Below, in pieces: positions 50,803 through 61,571 of a stretch of 64,000 nucleotides of DNA; positions within the stretch are counted from its first letter, which is position 1, and every line of letters starts with the position of its first letter. The position numbers and the translations under genes were made by a program. The stretch is taken from positions 124,001-188,000 of the forward strand of contig NW_027183585.1 in the NCBI RefSeq assembly GCF_041296385.1, given 5' to 3'. The notes under the pieces are model-generated. The model worked only from the letters and a program-made list of their open reading frames with translations. It had not been told where the DNA came from and ran no database searches. This DNA is from Aphelocoma coerulescens (lineage: Eukaryota; Chordata; Aves; Passeriformes; Corvidae).

Positions 50803-52995
50803 AGTGGGATCCTAGCAGCACCTGTGGAAGCCGGGAGAGAGGAGCCCACCTGGAGCAGGTTCGTGCAGGATTAATCATCCCGTGGCTTCCCACCAGGGTC
50901 CTGTTGCTTCCAAAAGGCCCCACAGTGTCACTGTGGCCCCTCGGTTCCACCAGGTTCCATAGTGTCACTGTGGTGCCCAGGGTTCCGTCAGCTTCGCCAG
51001 CATCCCCACGGTCTGCAGAGCTCCCCGAGCTTCTGTGGTGTCACAGTGGAGGCAGGGTTGCATCAGGTTCCATAGCATCAGCACGGTCTCCAGGGCTCCC
51101 AGAGGTTCTGTGGTGTCACAGTGGAGGCAGGGTTGCATCAGGTTCCATAGCATCACCACAGTCTCCAGGGCTCCCAGAGGTTCTGTGGTGTCACAGTGGA
51201 GGCAGGGTTGCATCAGGTTCCATAGCATCACCACGGTCTCCAGGGCTCCAAGAGCTTCTGTGGTGTCACAGAGGAGGCAGGGTTGCATCAGGTTCAATAG
51301 CATCAGCACGGTCTCCAGGGCTCCCCTGAGCTTCTGTGGTGGTGTCACAGAGGAGCCAGGCTTCCTTGTAGTTCCCCAGCATCACAAAGGCTCTCCTGGG
51401 AGCCACGGGTCACAAAGCACCGTGGGCTCTGTGCAGCCCCGCTGTGTCACAATGGCCGCTGGCTTCCACGAGCCCCCGCAGTGTCCCAGTGGGCCCCGTG
51501 GCTTTAGGAGTGGGTGGCTGGGAGTTGGTGCCAGCGGCTGGGGGAGCAGCAGCAGGGACTGTGTGTGGACAGTGCCATGGCCACTTGTGTGGCCACTGGT
51601 GTCTCTGTGCCAGGCACAGCCGTGGTGTGTAACACCGGCTCTGGGTCCTTTGGCTGTGCAGGTGGCAGTCACGGCCTGGAGCAGGGCTGCTCCCGGGGGA
51701 CAGCCTGGGGCAGGAGGCTGCTGGAGATTCATTCCCCACACTCCTTGTCATGAGGTGCTCAGAGTGATTGGAAAGGCTGTTGGCAGCAGGCAGTTCTCTG
51801 GGTTCAAGCTGTGGAGCTGTCAGCGGGAATGCAAAGGCCAAGCTGGTGAGCCTTTTGTCCTGGTGCCTTTAGTGTGTGAGCAGTCCCTGGTGCCGTTGTC
51901 TTTGGATCCTGAGTGTGGGAGAGGCAAGGCTTAGGATGGTGCGTAGAGCTGAGAAGGAAAGTGCCGAGAGCAGCGTGTGTGCTGCTGCTTTGAGGGGTGC
52001 AGTTGAAGTTGTAGGCAGCAAGAGCTTTCTCAGCTGGCCCTTTTGTGAGCTCTGCTTTTGCCAGATGACTTCCATCTTACCCTCTTACCATCTTAGCCTC
52101 TCATTTTTGCATATCCCAAACCCCCTTCCAAACATCCAGCAGCTGCTTGTAAAGAAGAAGTCCTAGAACAAAAAGCCAGTGCTGCCTTTCATAGCCCCTT
52201 TGCTGTCTATGAAGTAGAGGAAAGAAGCTAGTGAGACGCACTTTCTTTCTCAACTCCATAGAGCGCATCCTTCTCTCAAGGTGGCAGAGTCCTTGGCGGA
52301 AGTGAAGCATCTGCAGCTGCAGTTCAGACTGAGAGATGTGCCAGGACAGGAAACATTTGCTGACCTTCCCTGTTCCCTGTGCAACATGATTCTCGCATCC
52401 CAGTCACTTTCACATACCTTCGGTATCCCTGAGTCCAAGCAGCTAAAGCTCACAGAGACAGAAGTGTCAGGAAGGAAAACGTTCCAAAAGCACCCCCTTC
52501 TCTTATCAGCATATAAATTGTGCACAACAGGCTGCGGCACCGAACCTTCCTTCTCAGATAGACATGCCATCACACTTTTCACTCTTGCAGCTCGGTTGAA
52601 AAGCTCCAGCAGCTGCTCCCGCAATAGCAAAAGGTTCTAGAAGTGAAAGCCAGTTTGGGGCTGCACCTTCTCCTTGCCGCATGTAAGCCACACCAAACTC
52701 CCTGATGCACTCTGTCCTCCCCTTCTCAAAGGAGTAGACGGTGGCATCAGGACACACCTGTGTCCCAGCAGCTGGGTGCCCAGCCGGGAGCAGGAGCAGG
52801 GCTGGGGCTGCTCCCAAAGTTGCCCCGCCCCAATGCCAGAGCCGGACATATGCTGAGGGGGGGCTGGATCAGGCTTTATTGTCCAGCTGCATGCCAGGAG
52901 TGAGCACAAAATCTACCTGCATTCTCTGCAGCATGCCATCCTGGAGCAGAGCCATTGCCAAAGGAAGCTGTGAGCCCGTGCCAAGCCAGTGCCGG
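50803..52995 (+). repeat. Macrosatellite unit 24 (2193 bp, 4 VNTR copies)
   Basis: VNTR at 51027-51326. CATAGTGTCACTG in the leader (near 50960) replaces CATAGCGTCACTG, a CpG loss shared only with unit 25. The third VNTR copy begins CCAGAGGTT. Confidence 0.95.
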
Positions 52996-55188
52996 AGTGG
53001 GATCCTAGCAGCACCTGTGGAAGCCGGGAGAGAGGAGCCCACCTGGAGCAGGTTCGTGCAGGATTAATCATCCCGTGGCTTCCCACCAGGGTCCTGTTGC
53101 TTCCAAAAGGCCCCACAGTGTCACTGTGGCCCCTCGGTTCCACCAGGTTCCATAGTGTCACTGTGGTGCCCAGGGTTCCGTCAGCTCCGCCAGCATCCCC
53201 ACGGTCTGCAGAGCTCCCCGAGCTTCTGTGGTGTCACAGTGGAGGCAGGGTTGCATCAGGTTCCATAGCATCAGCACGGTCTCCAGGGCTCCCAGAGGTT
53301 CTGTGGTGTCACAGTGGAGGCAGGGTTGCATCAGGTTCCATAGCATCACCACAGTCTCCAGGGCTCCCAGAGGTTCTGTGGTGTCACAGTGGAGGCAGGG
53401 TTGCATCAGGTTCCATAGCATCACCACGGTCTCCAGGGCTCCAAGAGCTTCTGTGGTGTCACAGAGGAGGCAGGGTTGCATCAGGTTCAATAGCATCAGC
53501 ACGGTCTCCAGGGCTCCCCTGAGCTTCTGTGGTGGTGTCACAGAGGAGCCAGGCTTCCTTGTAGTTCCCCAGCATCACAAAGGCTCTCCTGGGAGCCACG
53601 GGTCACAAAGCACCGTGGGCTCTGTGCAGCCCCGCTGTGTCACAATGGCCGCTGGCTTCCACGAGCCCCCGCAGTGTCCCAGTGGGCCCCGTGGCTTTAG
53701 GAGTGGGTGGCTGGGAGTTGGTGCCAGCGGCTGGGGGAGCAGCAGCAGGGACTGTGTGTGGACAGTGCCATGGCCACTTGTGTGGCCACTGGTGTCTCTG
53801 TGCCAGGCACAGCCGTGGTGTGTAACACCGGCTCTGGGTCCTTTGGCTGTGCAGGTGGCAGTCACGGCCTGGAGCAGGGCTGCTCCCGGGGGACAGCCTG
53901 GGGCAGGAGGCTGCTGGAGATTCATTCCCCACACTCCTTGTCATGAGGTGCTCAGAGTGATTGGAAAGGCTGTTGGCAGCAGGCAGTTCTCTGGGTTCAA
54001 GCTGTGGAGCTGTCAGCGGGAATGCAAAGGCCAAGCTGGTGAGCCTTTTGTCCTGGTGCCTTTAGTGTGTGAGCAGTCCCTGGTGCCGTTGTCTTTGGAT
54101 CCTGAGTGTGGGAGAGGCAAGGCTTAGGATGGTGCGTAGAGCTGAGAAGGAAAGTGCCGAGAGCAGCGTGTGTGCTGCTGCTTTGAGGGGTGCAGTTGAA
54201 GTTGTAGGCAGCAAGAGCTTTCTCAGCTGGCCCTTTTGTGAGCTCTGCTTTTGCCAGATGACTTCCATCTTACCCTCTTACCATCTTAGCCTCTCATTTT
54301 TGCATATCCCAAACCCCCTTCCAAACATCCAGCAGCTGCTTGTAAAGAAGAAGTCCTAGAACAAAAAGCCAGTGCTGCCTTTCATAGCCCCTTTGCTGTC
54401 TATGAAGTAGAGGAAAGAAGCTAGTGAGACGCACTTTCTTTCTCAACTCCATAGAGCGCATCCTTCTCTCAAGGTGGCAGAGTCCTTGGCGGAAGTGAAG
54501 CATCTGCAGCTGCAGTTCAGACTGAGAGATGTGCCAGGACAGGAAACATTTGCTGACCTTCCCTGTTCCCTGTGCAACATGATTCTCGCATCCCAGTCAC
54601 TTTCACATACCTTCGGTATCCCTGAGTCCAAGCAGCTAAAGCTCACAGAGACAGAAGTGTCAGGAAGGAAAACGTTCCAAAAGCACCCCCTTCTCTTATC
54701 AGCATATAAATTGTGCACAACAGGCTGCGGCACCGAACCTTCCTTCTCAGATAGACATGCCATCACACTTTTCACTCTTGCAGCTCGGTTGAAAAGCTCC
54801 AGCAGCTGCTCCCGCAATAGCAAAAGGTTCTAGAAGTGAAAGCCAGTTTGGGGCTGCACCTTCTCCTTGCCGCATGTAAGCCACACCAAACTCCCTGATG
54901 CACTCTGTCCTCCCCTTCTCAAAGGAGTAGACGGTGGCATCAGGACACACCTGTGTCCCAGCAGCTGGGTGCCCAGCCGGGAGCAGGAGCAGGGCTGGGG
55001 CTGCTCCCAAAGTTGCCCCGCCCCAATGCCAGAGCCGGACATATGCTGAGGGGGGGCTGGATCAGGCTTTATTGTCCAGCTGCATGCCAGGAGTGAGCAC
55101 AAAATCTACCTGCATTCTCTGCAGCATGCCATCCTGGAGCAGAGCCATTGCCAAAGGAAGCTGTGAGCCCGTGCCAAGCCAGTGCCGG
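52996..55188 (+). repeat. Macrosatellite unit 25 (2193 bp, 4 VNTR copies)
   Basis: VNTR at 53220-53519. Same CATAGTGTCACTG as unit 24 and the same VNTR order, but the leader has GTCAGCTCCGCC rather than GTCAGCTTCGCC. Confidence 0.95.
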
Positions 55189-57345
55189 AGTGGGATCCTA
55201 GCAGCACCTGTGGAAGCCGGGAGAGAGGAGCCCACCTGGAGCAGGTTCGTGCAGGATTAATCATCCCGTGGCTTCCCACCAGGGTCCTGTTGCTTCCAAA
55301 AGGCCCCACAGTGTCACTGTGGCCCCTCGGTTCCACCAGGTTCCATAGCGTCACTGTGGTGCCCAGGGTTCCGTCAGCTTCGCCAGCATCCCCACGGTCT
55401 GCAGAGCTCCCCGAGCTTCTGTGGTGTCACAGTGGAGGCAGGGTTGCATCAGGTTCCATAGCATCAGCACGGTCTCCAGGGCTCCCAGAGGTTCTGTGGT
55501 GTCACAGTGGAGGCAGGGTTGCATCAGGTTCCATAGCATCACCACAGTCTCCAGGGCTCCAAGAGCTTCTGTGGTGTCACAGTGGAGGCAGGGTTGCATC
55601 AGGTTCCATAGCATCACCACGGTCTCCAGGGCTCCAAGAGCTTCTGTGGTGTCACAGAGGAGGCAGGGTTGCATCAGGTTCAATAGCATCAGCACGGTCT
55701 CCAGGGCTCCCCTGAGCTTCTGTGGTGGTGTCACAGAGGAGCCAGGCTTCCTTGTAGTTCCCCAGCATCACAAAGGCTCTCCTGGGAGCCACGGGTCACA
55801 AAGCACCGTGGGCTCTGTGCAGCCCCGCTGTGTCACAATGGCCGCTGGCTTCCACGAGCCCCCGCAGTGTCCCAGTGGGCCCCGTGGCTTTAGGAGTGGG
55901 TGGCTGGGAGTTGGTGCCAGCGGCTGGGGGAGCAGCAGCAGGGACTGTGTGTGGACAGTGCCATGGCCACTTGTGTGGCCACTGGTGTCTCTGTGCCAGG
56001 CACAGCCGTGGTGTGTAACACCGGCTCTGGGTCCTTTGGCTGTGCAGGTGGCAGTCACGGCCTGGAGCAGGGCTGCTCCCGGGGGACAGCCTGGGGCAGG
56101 AGGCTGCTGGAGATTCATTCCCCACACTCCTTGTCATGAGGTGCTCAGAGTGATTGGAAAGGCTGTTGGCAGCAGGCAGTTCTCTGGGTTCAAGCTGTGG
56201 AGCTGTCAGCGGGAATGCAAAGGCCAAGCTGGTGAGCCTTTTGTCCTGGTGCCTTTAGTGTGTGAGCAGTCCCTGGTGCCGTTGTCTTTGGATCCTGAGT
56301 GTGGGAGAGGCAAGGCTTAGGATGGTGCGTAGAGCTGAGAAGGAAAGTGCCGAGAGCAGCGTGTGTGCTGCTGCTTTGAGGGGTGCAGTTGAAGTTGTAG
56401 GCAGCAAGAGCTTTCTCAGCTGGCCCTTTTGTGAGCTCTGCTTTTGCCAGATGACTTCCATCTTACCCTCTTACCATCTTAGCCTCTCATTTTTGCATAT
56501 CCCAAACCCCCTTCCAAACATCCAGCAGCTGCTTGTAAAGAAGAAGTCCTAGAACAAAAAGCCAGTGCTGCCTTTCATAGCCCCTTTGCTGTCTATGAAG
56601 TAGAGGAAAGAAGCTAGTGAGACGCACTTTCTTTCTCAACTCCATAGAGCGCATCCTTCTCTCAAGGTGGCAGAGTCCTTGGCGGAAGTGAAGCATCTGC
56701 AGCTGCAGTTCAGACTGAGAGATGTGCCAGGACAGGAAACATTTGCTGACCTTCCCTGTTCCCTGTGCAACATGATTCTCGCATCCCAGTCACTTTCACA
56801 TACCTTCGGTATCCCTGAGTCCAAGCAGCTAAAGCTCACAGAGACAGAAGTGTCAGGAAGGAAAACGTTGCAAAAGCACCCCCTTCTCTTATCAGCATAT
56901 AAATTGTGCACAACAGGCTGCGGCACCGAACCTTCCTTCTCAGATAGACATGCCATCACACTTTTCACTCTTGCAGCTCGGTTGAAAAGCTCCAGCAGCT
57001 GCTCCCGCAATAGCAAAAGGTTCTAGAAGTGAAAGCCAGTTTGGGGCTGCACCTTCTCCTTGCCGCATGTAAGCCACACCAAACTCCCTGATGCACTCTG
57101 TCCTCCCCTTCTCAAAGGAGTAGACGGTGGCATCAGGACACACCTGTGTCCCAGCAGCTGGGTGCCCAGCCGGGAGCAGGAGCAGGGCTGGGGCTGCTCC
57201 CAAAGTTGCCCCGCCCCAATGCCAGAGCCGGACATATGCTGAGGGGGGGCTGGATCAGGCTTTATTGTCCAGCTGCATGCCAGGAGTGAGCACAAAATCG
57301 ACCTGCATTCTCTGCAGCATGCCATCCTGGAGCAGAGCCATTCCC
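55189..57345 (+). repeat. Macrosatellite unit 26 (last copy, 3'-truncated at the array edge)
   Basis: VNTR at 55413-55712, four copies, the third beginning CCAAGAGCTT. The unit follows the consensus up to GAGCAGAGCCATT and then diverges. About 20 further bases (to about 57360) still match loosely, so the edge may be a diverged continuation rather than a clean cut. Mid-unit AACGTTGCAAAAG and tail AAATCGACC resemble unit 1. Confidence 0.9.
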
Positions 57346-58029
57346 AAATGAGGCTGCTGGGATGTGGGGGAATGCTGAGGGCAGGACAGGGGGCTGACAG
57401 TGCCCAGACTTTCTGGGGCTATTCCCAGGAGGCCCCAGGGCCTGAGGACAAGGTGTGTCCTCTAAGCCCTTGGTGGAAGATACGCTGCCATGACCCTGGG
57501 CACCAAGTCTTGGCTTCTCCTGGACACTGCCAGCCCTGCCAGGGCCCTTGGCCATGTCCAGCACAGCTTGTCCTGCGCTGTCCCACCGCTGCTGCTGTGT
57601 CCCAGCAGGCTGCACACTCCCATCTCACTCCCCCACCACCAGCTCTGCCCTGCCACCTCCAGCCCTGGCCTGAGCTGTGCCCAGCCTCACCCTCTGTGCC
57701 TTGGGCACACACACATGCCCTGAGCTCATCCTCCCTCTGGGTGCTTCTGCCCCCACGCTGCCCTGGGAGGGACATTTCCTCCTCCTCATGCCCAGTGTCC
57801 CCCTGCCCAGCTGCTCTGTGGGGCAGTGCGTGTCTCTCCTGCTGTTCCCTGCCTCCCAGGAAAGCTGTACCATGTGGGGCACGGCCCTTCCAGCAGCCTC
57901 CCAGCCCCTCAGCCTTGTTGGACCCTTTCCCCTGAGCAGACAGCAGCAGCATCTCCGTGCTCTGCCCAGCGTGCTCCTTTCGTCACCAAACTGCGGGAAA
58001 ATAGAAACTGTCCTACACCATCTCTGAAG
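57346..58029. other. Array-flanking stretch, nothing recognised
   Basis: About 680 bp of GC-rich, pyrimidine-rich sequence on the plus strand with many short CCCAGC and CTGCC runs. Open frames overlap on both strands, are low in complexity and contain no recognisable domain. Read on the minus strand, the first 60 bases next to the array contain a pyrimidine tract followed by CCCTCAG and CCCAGCAG, which could act as splice acceptors into the antisense frame of the last array unit; this is speculative. Confidence 0.5.
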
Positions 58030-58422
58030 TGTTAGAGAATCAGGCCCTGTGGAACCAACGAGCCCTTGGGACACAGGAGGATCTCGTGTAACCAAGGGTC
58101 AGTTCTGACACTGTAGATCCAAGGAGATCCTTGTGACACTCTGGGGCCTTGTGGAACCCTTCTGCCCTGGTCTCTGCACCAAGGAGACCCTTGTGCCACT
58201 ACGGGACCTTGTGCAGCCAAGGAGAGCATTGTGAGAGTGCGGGGCCATGGAACCAAGGGACCATTGTGACCTTGTGGGGCCTCATGGACTCAAGGGACCA
58301 TTGCCACACTGTGGGGCCTCATGGAATGAAGGGTCCATTGTGACACTGCAGAACCAAGGACACCATGGTTACACTGTGGGGCCCATGGAACCAAGGCACC
58401 ATTGGGACACCCCGTGGCCTCA
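58030..58422. repeat. Degenerate minisatellite of roughly 30-40 bp
   Basis: About ten imperfect copies built around CACTGTGGGGCC, ATGGAACCAAGG and GACCATTGTGAC. The clearest run is 58240-58410, with GTGGGGCCTCATGG at 58275 and again at 58312. The early copies (58030-58200) are more diverged. Its reverse complement contains AGGCCCCACAGTGT, which also occurs in each macrosatellite unit near offset 110, so the two are probably related in opposite orientation. Confidence 0.8.
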
Positions 58423-58774
58423 TCCTCTTGAATTTCAACAGATCTGAGGGATGGCAGGACCTGCAGGCAGCACTGAAGGATTCTGGGAAGAACCCTTGAT
58501 CCCTGCTCCAAAGGAAATCAGAGAAAGACCCCTGGTAAGATAAAGGCACCTTTTCCTTTCCCAGTGTAAACTGTTGACCTGCCTGTAAGGTGCAGCAAAA
58601 GCTTTGCAGGGTTTGGTTCAAGGTACCCAAGGTTGGAACAGGGAAGTGTTCGAGTCCCTTCTAAGAGAAGGGTTGGAATCTTTGTGCTATGGCTGCCTGG
58701 GATCCATGGAACAAGTGTGTTCTGGCAGACTCTGGGACCTCGAGAGCAATCCCATCCAGGAGCCAGCACTGGAC
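58423..58774. other. Unassigned sequence between minisatellite and retroviral remnant
   Basis: No repeat or protein match recognised. It could be diverged reverse transcriptase or connection-domain sequence of the adjoining retrovirus, since it lies just upstream of the RNase H remnant in the same orientation, but I see no reverse transcriptase motif. Confidence 0.4.
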
Positions 58775-59195
58775 CTGCACCCTGGTGGGAGCAGCATGGT
58801 ACGGATGGAAAACGGGCAGCTGGGTGTGCAGTGGGAACCTCAACCCAGGTCATAGAAGCCCAGGCTTTAGCTTTGAACACATCAGCACAAAAAGCAGAAT
58901 GAATGACCTTTCCTAGAAATCACTGAAGGAAAAAAGGTGAACATATGGACTGATTTGAACTCTGGGTTTGGAATAATAGACGCCCAGGGAGCCACATGGA
59001 AGGAAAGGGCACAGAGGTCTCCAGTGAGTACAAAAAGAAATCAGTCACCTACTGCAGAGTGTGCCAAAACCAAAAGAAGTGGCCCTGATGCCCTTGTAAA
59101 GCCCATGGGTTTGGAGACTCCCCAGTTAATCCAGGGACTCCATTGGCTGACCAAACAGCTCAAGAGGGTGCTGAAAAAGCTCTCCTTGCACTAAT
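58775..59195 (+). pseudogene. pol: pol remnant: RNase H domain, frameshifted
   Basis: TDGK at 58801 followed by VIEAQALALNTSAQKAE (to 58899) fits the first part of a retroviral RNase H. A TGA stops that frame at 58900-58902. The domain resumes in another frame at 58937 with VNIWTDLNSGFGIIDAQGA and TWKER. The expected TDS-type motif reads TDL here. The tail to about 59195 probably runs towards the RNase H end and integrase start but is poorly conserved. RNase H degrades the RNA strand of the RNA-DNA hybrid during reverse transcription; this copy is broken by at least one stop and one frameshift. Confidence 0.75.
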
Positions 59196-59480
59196 ACCTA
59201 GCAAAAACTTGAATGTTCTGCAACAAAAGCCAGATTCCAGTGATCAGGACAGGCAGTCAGCCCCATCAGCAGCAGCTACGGAAAATCCCAGCAGGTGATT
59301 GGTAACCCCGTGTGGGCAGGTAATTGGAGCTCCACAATTAATGTATAATGGAACTAAAACATCAGGAAACACATTAGGAAATGGAGAATATGGTGGCCAG
59401 TTTACAAAGGCATCTAGTAAGCACAAAAAAGGCAAAAAATAATAGATCAGTTGTTGAGAAAGATGGGATTGGTTTTGAAG
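59196..59480 (+). pseudogene. pol: pol remnant: probable integrase N-terminal region, unrecognisable in detail
   Basis: By position this should hold the zinc-binding N-terminal domain of integrase. I could not find a clear HHCC pattern in any frame, so the region is assigned from its neighbours only. Confidence 0.4.
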
Positions 59481-59932
59481 GAAGAAGGCTGCCTCCAGGG
59501 CTCGTTACATGGGAATCACCAGGTGATTTTGGCCAACTGATTTTGCAGAACTGCCCAGACAGAAGGGGGACTGGCACATTTTGGTATTGGTGGATCCTTT
59601 TTCTGGATGGCCAGAAGCTTTCCCATGTGGCACCAACAAGACAAGGGAAGTCTCAGAAGTTTTGCTGCAATGAATATTTAATAGCACTGGGACTAACTCT
59701 TGTAAGCCTTAAAAGGTGCATGGTTCTCAACAGATCATTGGGGCTGGACTCGCCTGTACATCCTTTCCAACCAGGAGATGCGGTGTACATCAGAACCTGG
59801 AATTTTGGAACAATCCAGCCAAAGTGGAAGGGACCATCTCAAGTCCTCCTGGTAACCTACCCTGCACTCAAGGTAGAAGGAATCAAACTCAGGGTTCATC
59901 ACATGCGGGTAAAACCAGCAAGCACACATTAA
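59481..59932 (+). pseudogene. pol: pol remnant: integrase core fragment and C-terminal domain, internally deleted
   Basis: A core fragment reads WPTDFAEL at 59530, where the Asp at 59539 matches the first catalytic position, followed by LVDPFSGWPEAF near 59587 in the same frame. Just after a TGA near 59671 the readable frame changes. The next recognisable piece is HPFQPGDAVYIRTW (59759-59800), the start of the C-terminal domain, which continues with QPKWKGP, LKVEGI and VKPAS to about 59923 in frame with ATG 59381. The part of the core that should hold the second Asp and the Glu is missing, by my estimate more than 100 codons. Integrase joins viral DNA into the host chromosome; this copy lacks the active site. 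Confidence 0.85.
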
Positions 59933-59939
59933 ACACAGC

Positions 59940-61084
59940 AGAAACAAGACTGTCTGACACCATGGAGTTTGGGGTTTTACATCAATCCTATTGTTTTAGG
60001 TATTGAATAGGATTTTCTAAGGGGATACTCTTTATTGGATCTAGATGATCAATTATTGTGTAACTATAATAAAAATAGAAACGATGTTCCTGACTTCTGG
60101 GAAGGGAAATGCGGTTTTCAAAGTCAGTGCAAGATGTTGGCAGATGACAGAATGTGACCCCTGTAACAGCTTGTTTGCCAACACCAACCTGTGCAGAAAA
60201 TCCAGTTCCGTGGGGAGCTTCAGTCAGCAATTTGACAAAAATCTGGGAACACTTGTGGAAGGAAATAGCACCCAGGGCACCTGGACAGGGATGGAAGGAG
60301 AATATTCCTTACCATGGACACATAAGAACGATACTGCTGAGAATTGTAACATTTCCAAACTGGATCTGGAAATTACCTCAGGAAATATTGATCAGCTGAC
60401 AGATTGCACTGATAGCCCCTGGAGCTGCCAAATTCCAGCAGTATGGAATCACCCTCAGACAGGACAATGGGAATGTTTCCAGCCAGTTCAGGGGTGTCTG
60501 GGCTGGGAAGGGAGCCCAGGCCTTCCACGGGACCCCTTACAGGTGGGTATAAAATATCCTGATTTAACAAGGTCAAGGCCAAAGGATCCCAGGACAAAGG
60601 AAAAGTGGGATTGCCCTGGGACAGACACTTGAGCTGTTTGGAATCCTGAGGTGCAGCAGCTCCTGGCTGTGGCCCAGGCTCTGAGGCTAGGCTGTGTTTG
60701 TAGAAATGATTCTGCCTTTCTCAGTGACACCTGGGCTCAGCCAACAAACAGCAAGCCTTGGAGAGGCACAGAGTGTCAGCAGGATGCGGTCAGATCCTTA
60801 GGAGCCCCAGGATGGGTGGGAAGTGATGGAATTTGGAGCACACGTTTGGCCCTGGGAGAATCAGGAGCACCATGGACACTGGGGGTATTAACGTTCCGTC
60901 CCTCGTGCAAGGAGTCACCACCGGGAACCCAACTGTGGGGAAAGGTTAAAGGGGATGGAACTTGGAAACATCCCAGTGCGGGAACTACAGCGGGATGGAT
61001 TTTAGAATTCATCTCTGCTCCGCAAAGATCTGCCTTTAGGAACAGAGCAGCCACACACCATTGGGCTCTGCAGATGGAAACCTG
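59940..61084 (+). pseudogene. env: env remnant: surface subunit, degraded
   Basis: The best frame runs 60045-60632 (195 codons). It has several Cys and three N-glycosylation sequons, NST, NDT and NIS at residues 74, 95 and 102, as expected of a retroviral surface glycoprotein. A second, shorter frame (60651-61085) probably continues it. I could not see a signal peptide, a receptor-binding motif or a furin-type cleavage site. Assignment rests mainly on its place between integrase and the transmembrane subunit. Confidence 0.6.
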
Positions 61085-61505
61085 AGTGAATGCAGCTCCT
61101 TTGGGGCTTGCTGAAATAAAGGAACAATTGCCAGCCACAGCTAAAATGACTTTACAGAGCAGATTGGCTTTAGCCCTATTGCTGTTACATGGACAGGGAG
61201 TATGTGGATTCTTGAACTGAAACAGCAACACTTGTTGTGTGCACATTCCAAATGTGATGCTGGATTGGATGATCGGGTAGAGAGGATAAAATCAGTTGCT
61301 GCATCCAGCAGGGAATTAAGGGGAGGATTAGACAGTAACTGGATAAAATATTTCAAGGACTTGGATTTTCTCTGACTGATGGTTGGCCTGACTTTTGCAA
61401 AGTCTAACTGGGATCCCAGCAATACTTGTGCTTGTGACACTTGCTTTGAGCTGTGTAAAGAACATGGTTGTGAAAGCAGCTGAGGAACTCGTGGGATGTG
61501 AGTAA
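61085..61505 (+). pseudogene. env: env remnant: transmembrane subunit, with stops
   Basis: LQSRLALALLLLHGQG from 61152 matches the ectodomain helix next to the disulfide loop of gamma-type transmembrane subunits. It is followed by Cys 61203 and a Cys pair at 61233-61238. The spacing is nine codons including a TGA at 61218, against the usual six. Stops also occur near 61266 and beyond. In the same frame a hydrophobic membrane-anchor stretch, IPAILVLVTLALS, begins at 61413 and the frame ends at TAA 61503-61505. The subunit would anchor Env in the membrane and drive fusion; this copy cannot be made. Confidence 0.8.
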
Positions 61506-61561
61506 AGGAGCAGAGTGAGGCTTACGAAGGCTTGAAGGGAAGAGAAGCTTCCCAACCCTCC

Positions 61562-61571
61562 AAGGGGGGAA
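61562..61571 (+). other. Polypurine tract
   Basis: AAGGGGGGAA directly before the LTR. In retroviruses this purine run primes plus-strand DNA synthesis and always adjoins the 3' LTR, which helps to place the LTR start. Confidence 0.75.

Larger units (their letters stand above)
1..57345. repeat. Macrosatellite array, 26 head-to-tail units of about 2.0-2.4 kb
   Basis: The same block recurs from base 1 to about 57345. I set the unit start at AGTGGGATCCTAGCAGCACC, found at 1, 2194, 4237, 6430, 8623, 10814 and so on to 55189. Unit lengths are 2041, 2043, 2191, 2193, 2266, 2268 or 2418 bp. All fit 2043 + 75k, some minus a 2-bp deletion. Outside the nested 75-bp repeat only scattered single-base differences separate copies, so identity looks above 99% by eye. 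Within a unit the order is: leader with degenerate minisatellite pieces (offset 1-224), 75-bp VNTR (from offset 225), more degenerate minisatellite, then about 1.4 kb of mixed sequence with an antisense AATAAA near the end. The left edge is cut by the window. I do not recognise the family. Open frames within it overlap on both strands and carry no known domain, so none is annotated as a gene. Confidence 0.97.

Noticed and set aside
1..57345. D4Z4-like array carrying a retrogene in each unit
   Set aside because: No homeobox or other recognisable coding sequence could be read in any frame of the unit.
1..57345. Ribosomal DNA or other RNA gene repeat
   Set aside because: No rRNA, snRNA or tRNA-like sequence seen; composition and layout do not fit.
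57419..57952. 177-codon minus-strand open frame in the flank
   Set aside because: Low-complexity Gly/Arg/Gln-rich translation of GC-rich DNA, overlapped by plus-strand frames, no domain.
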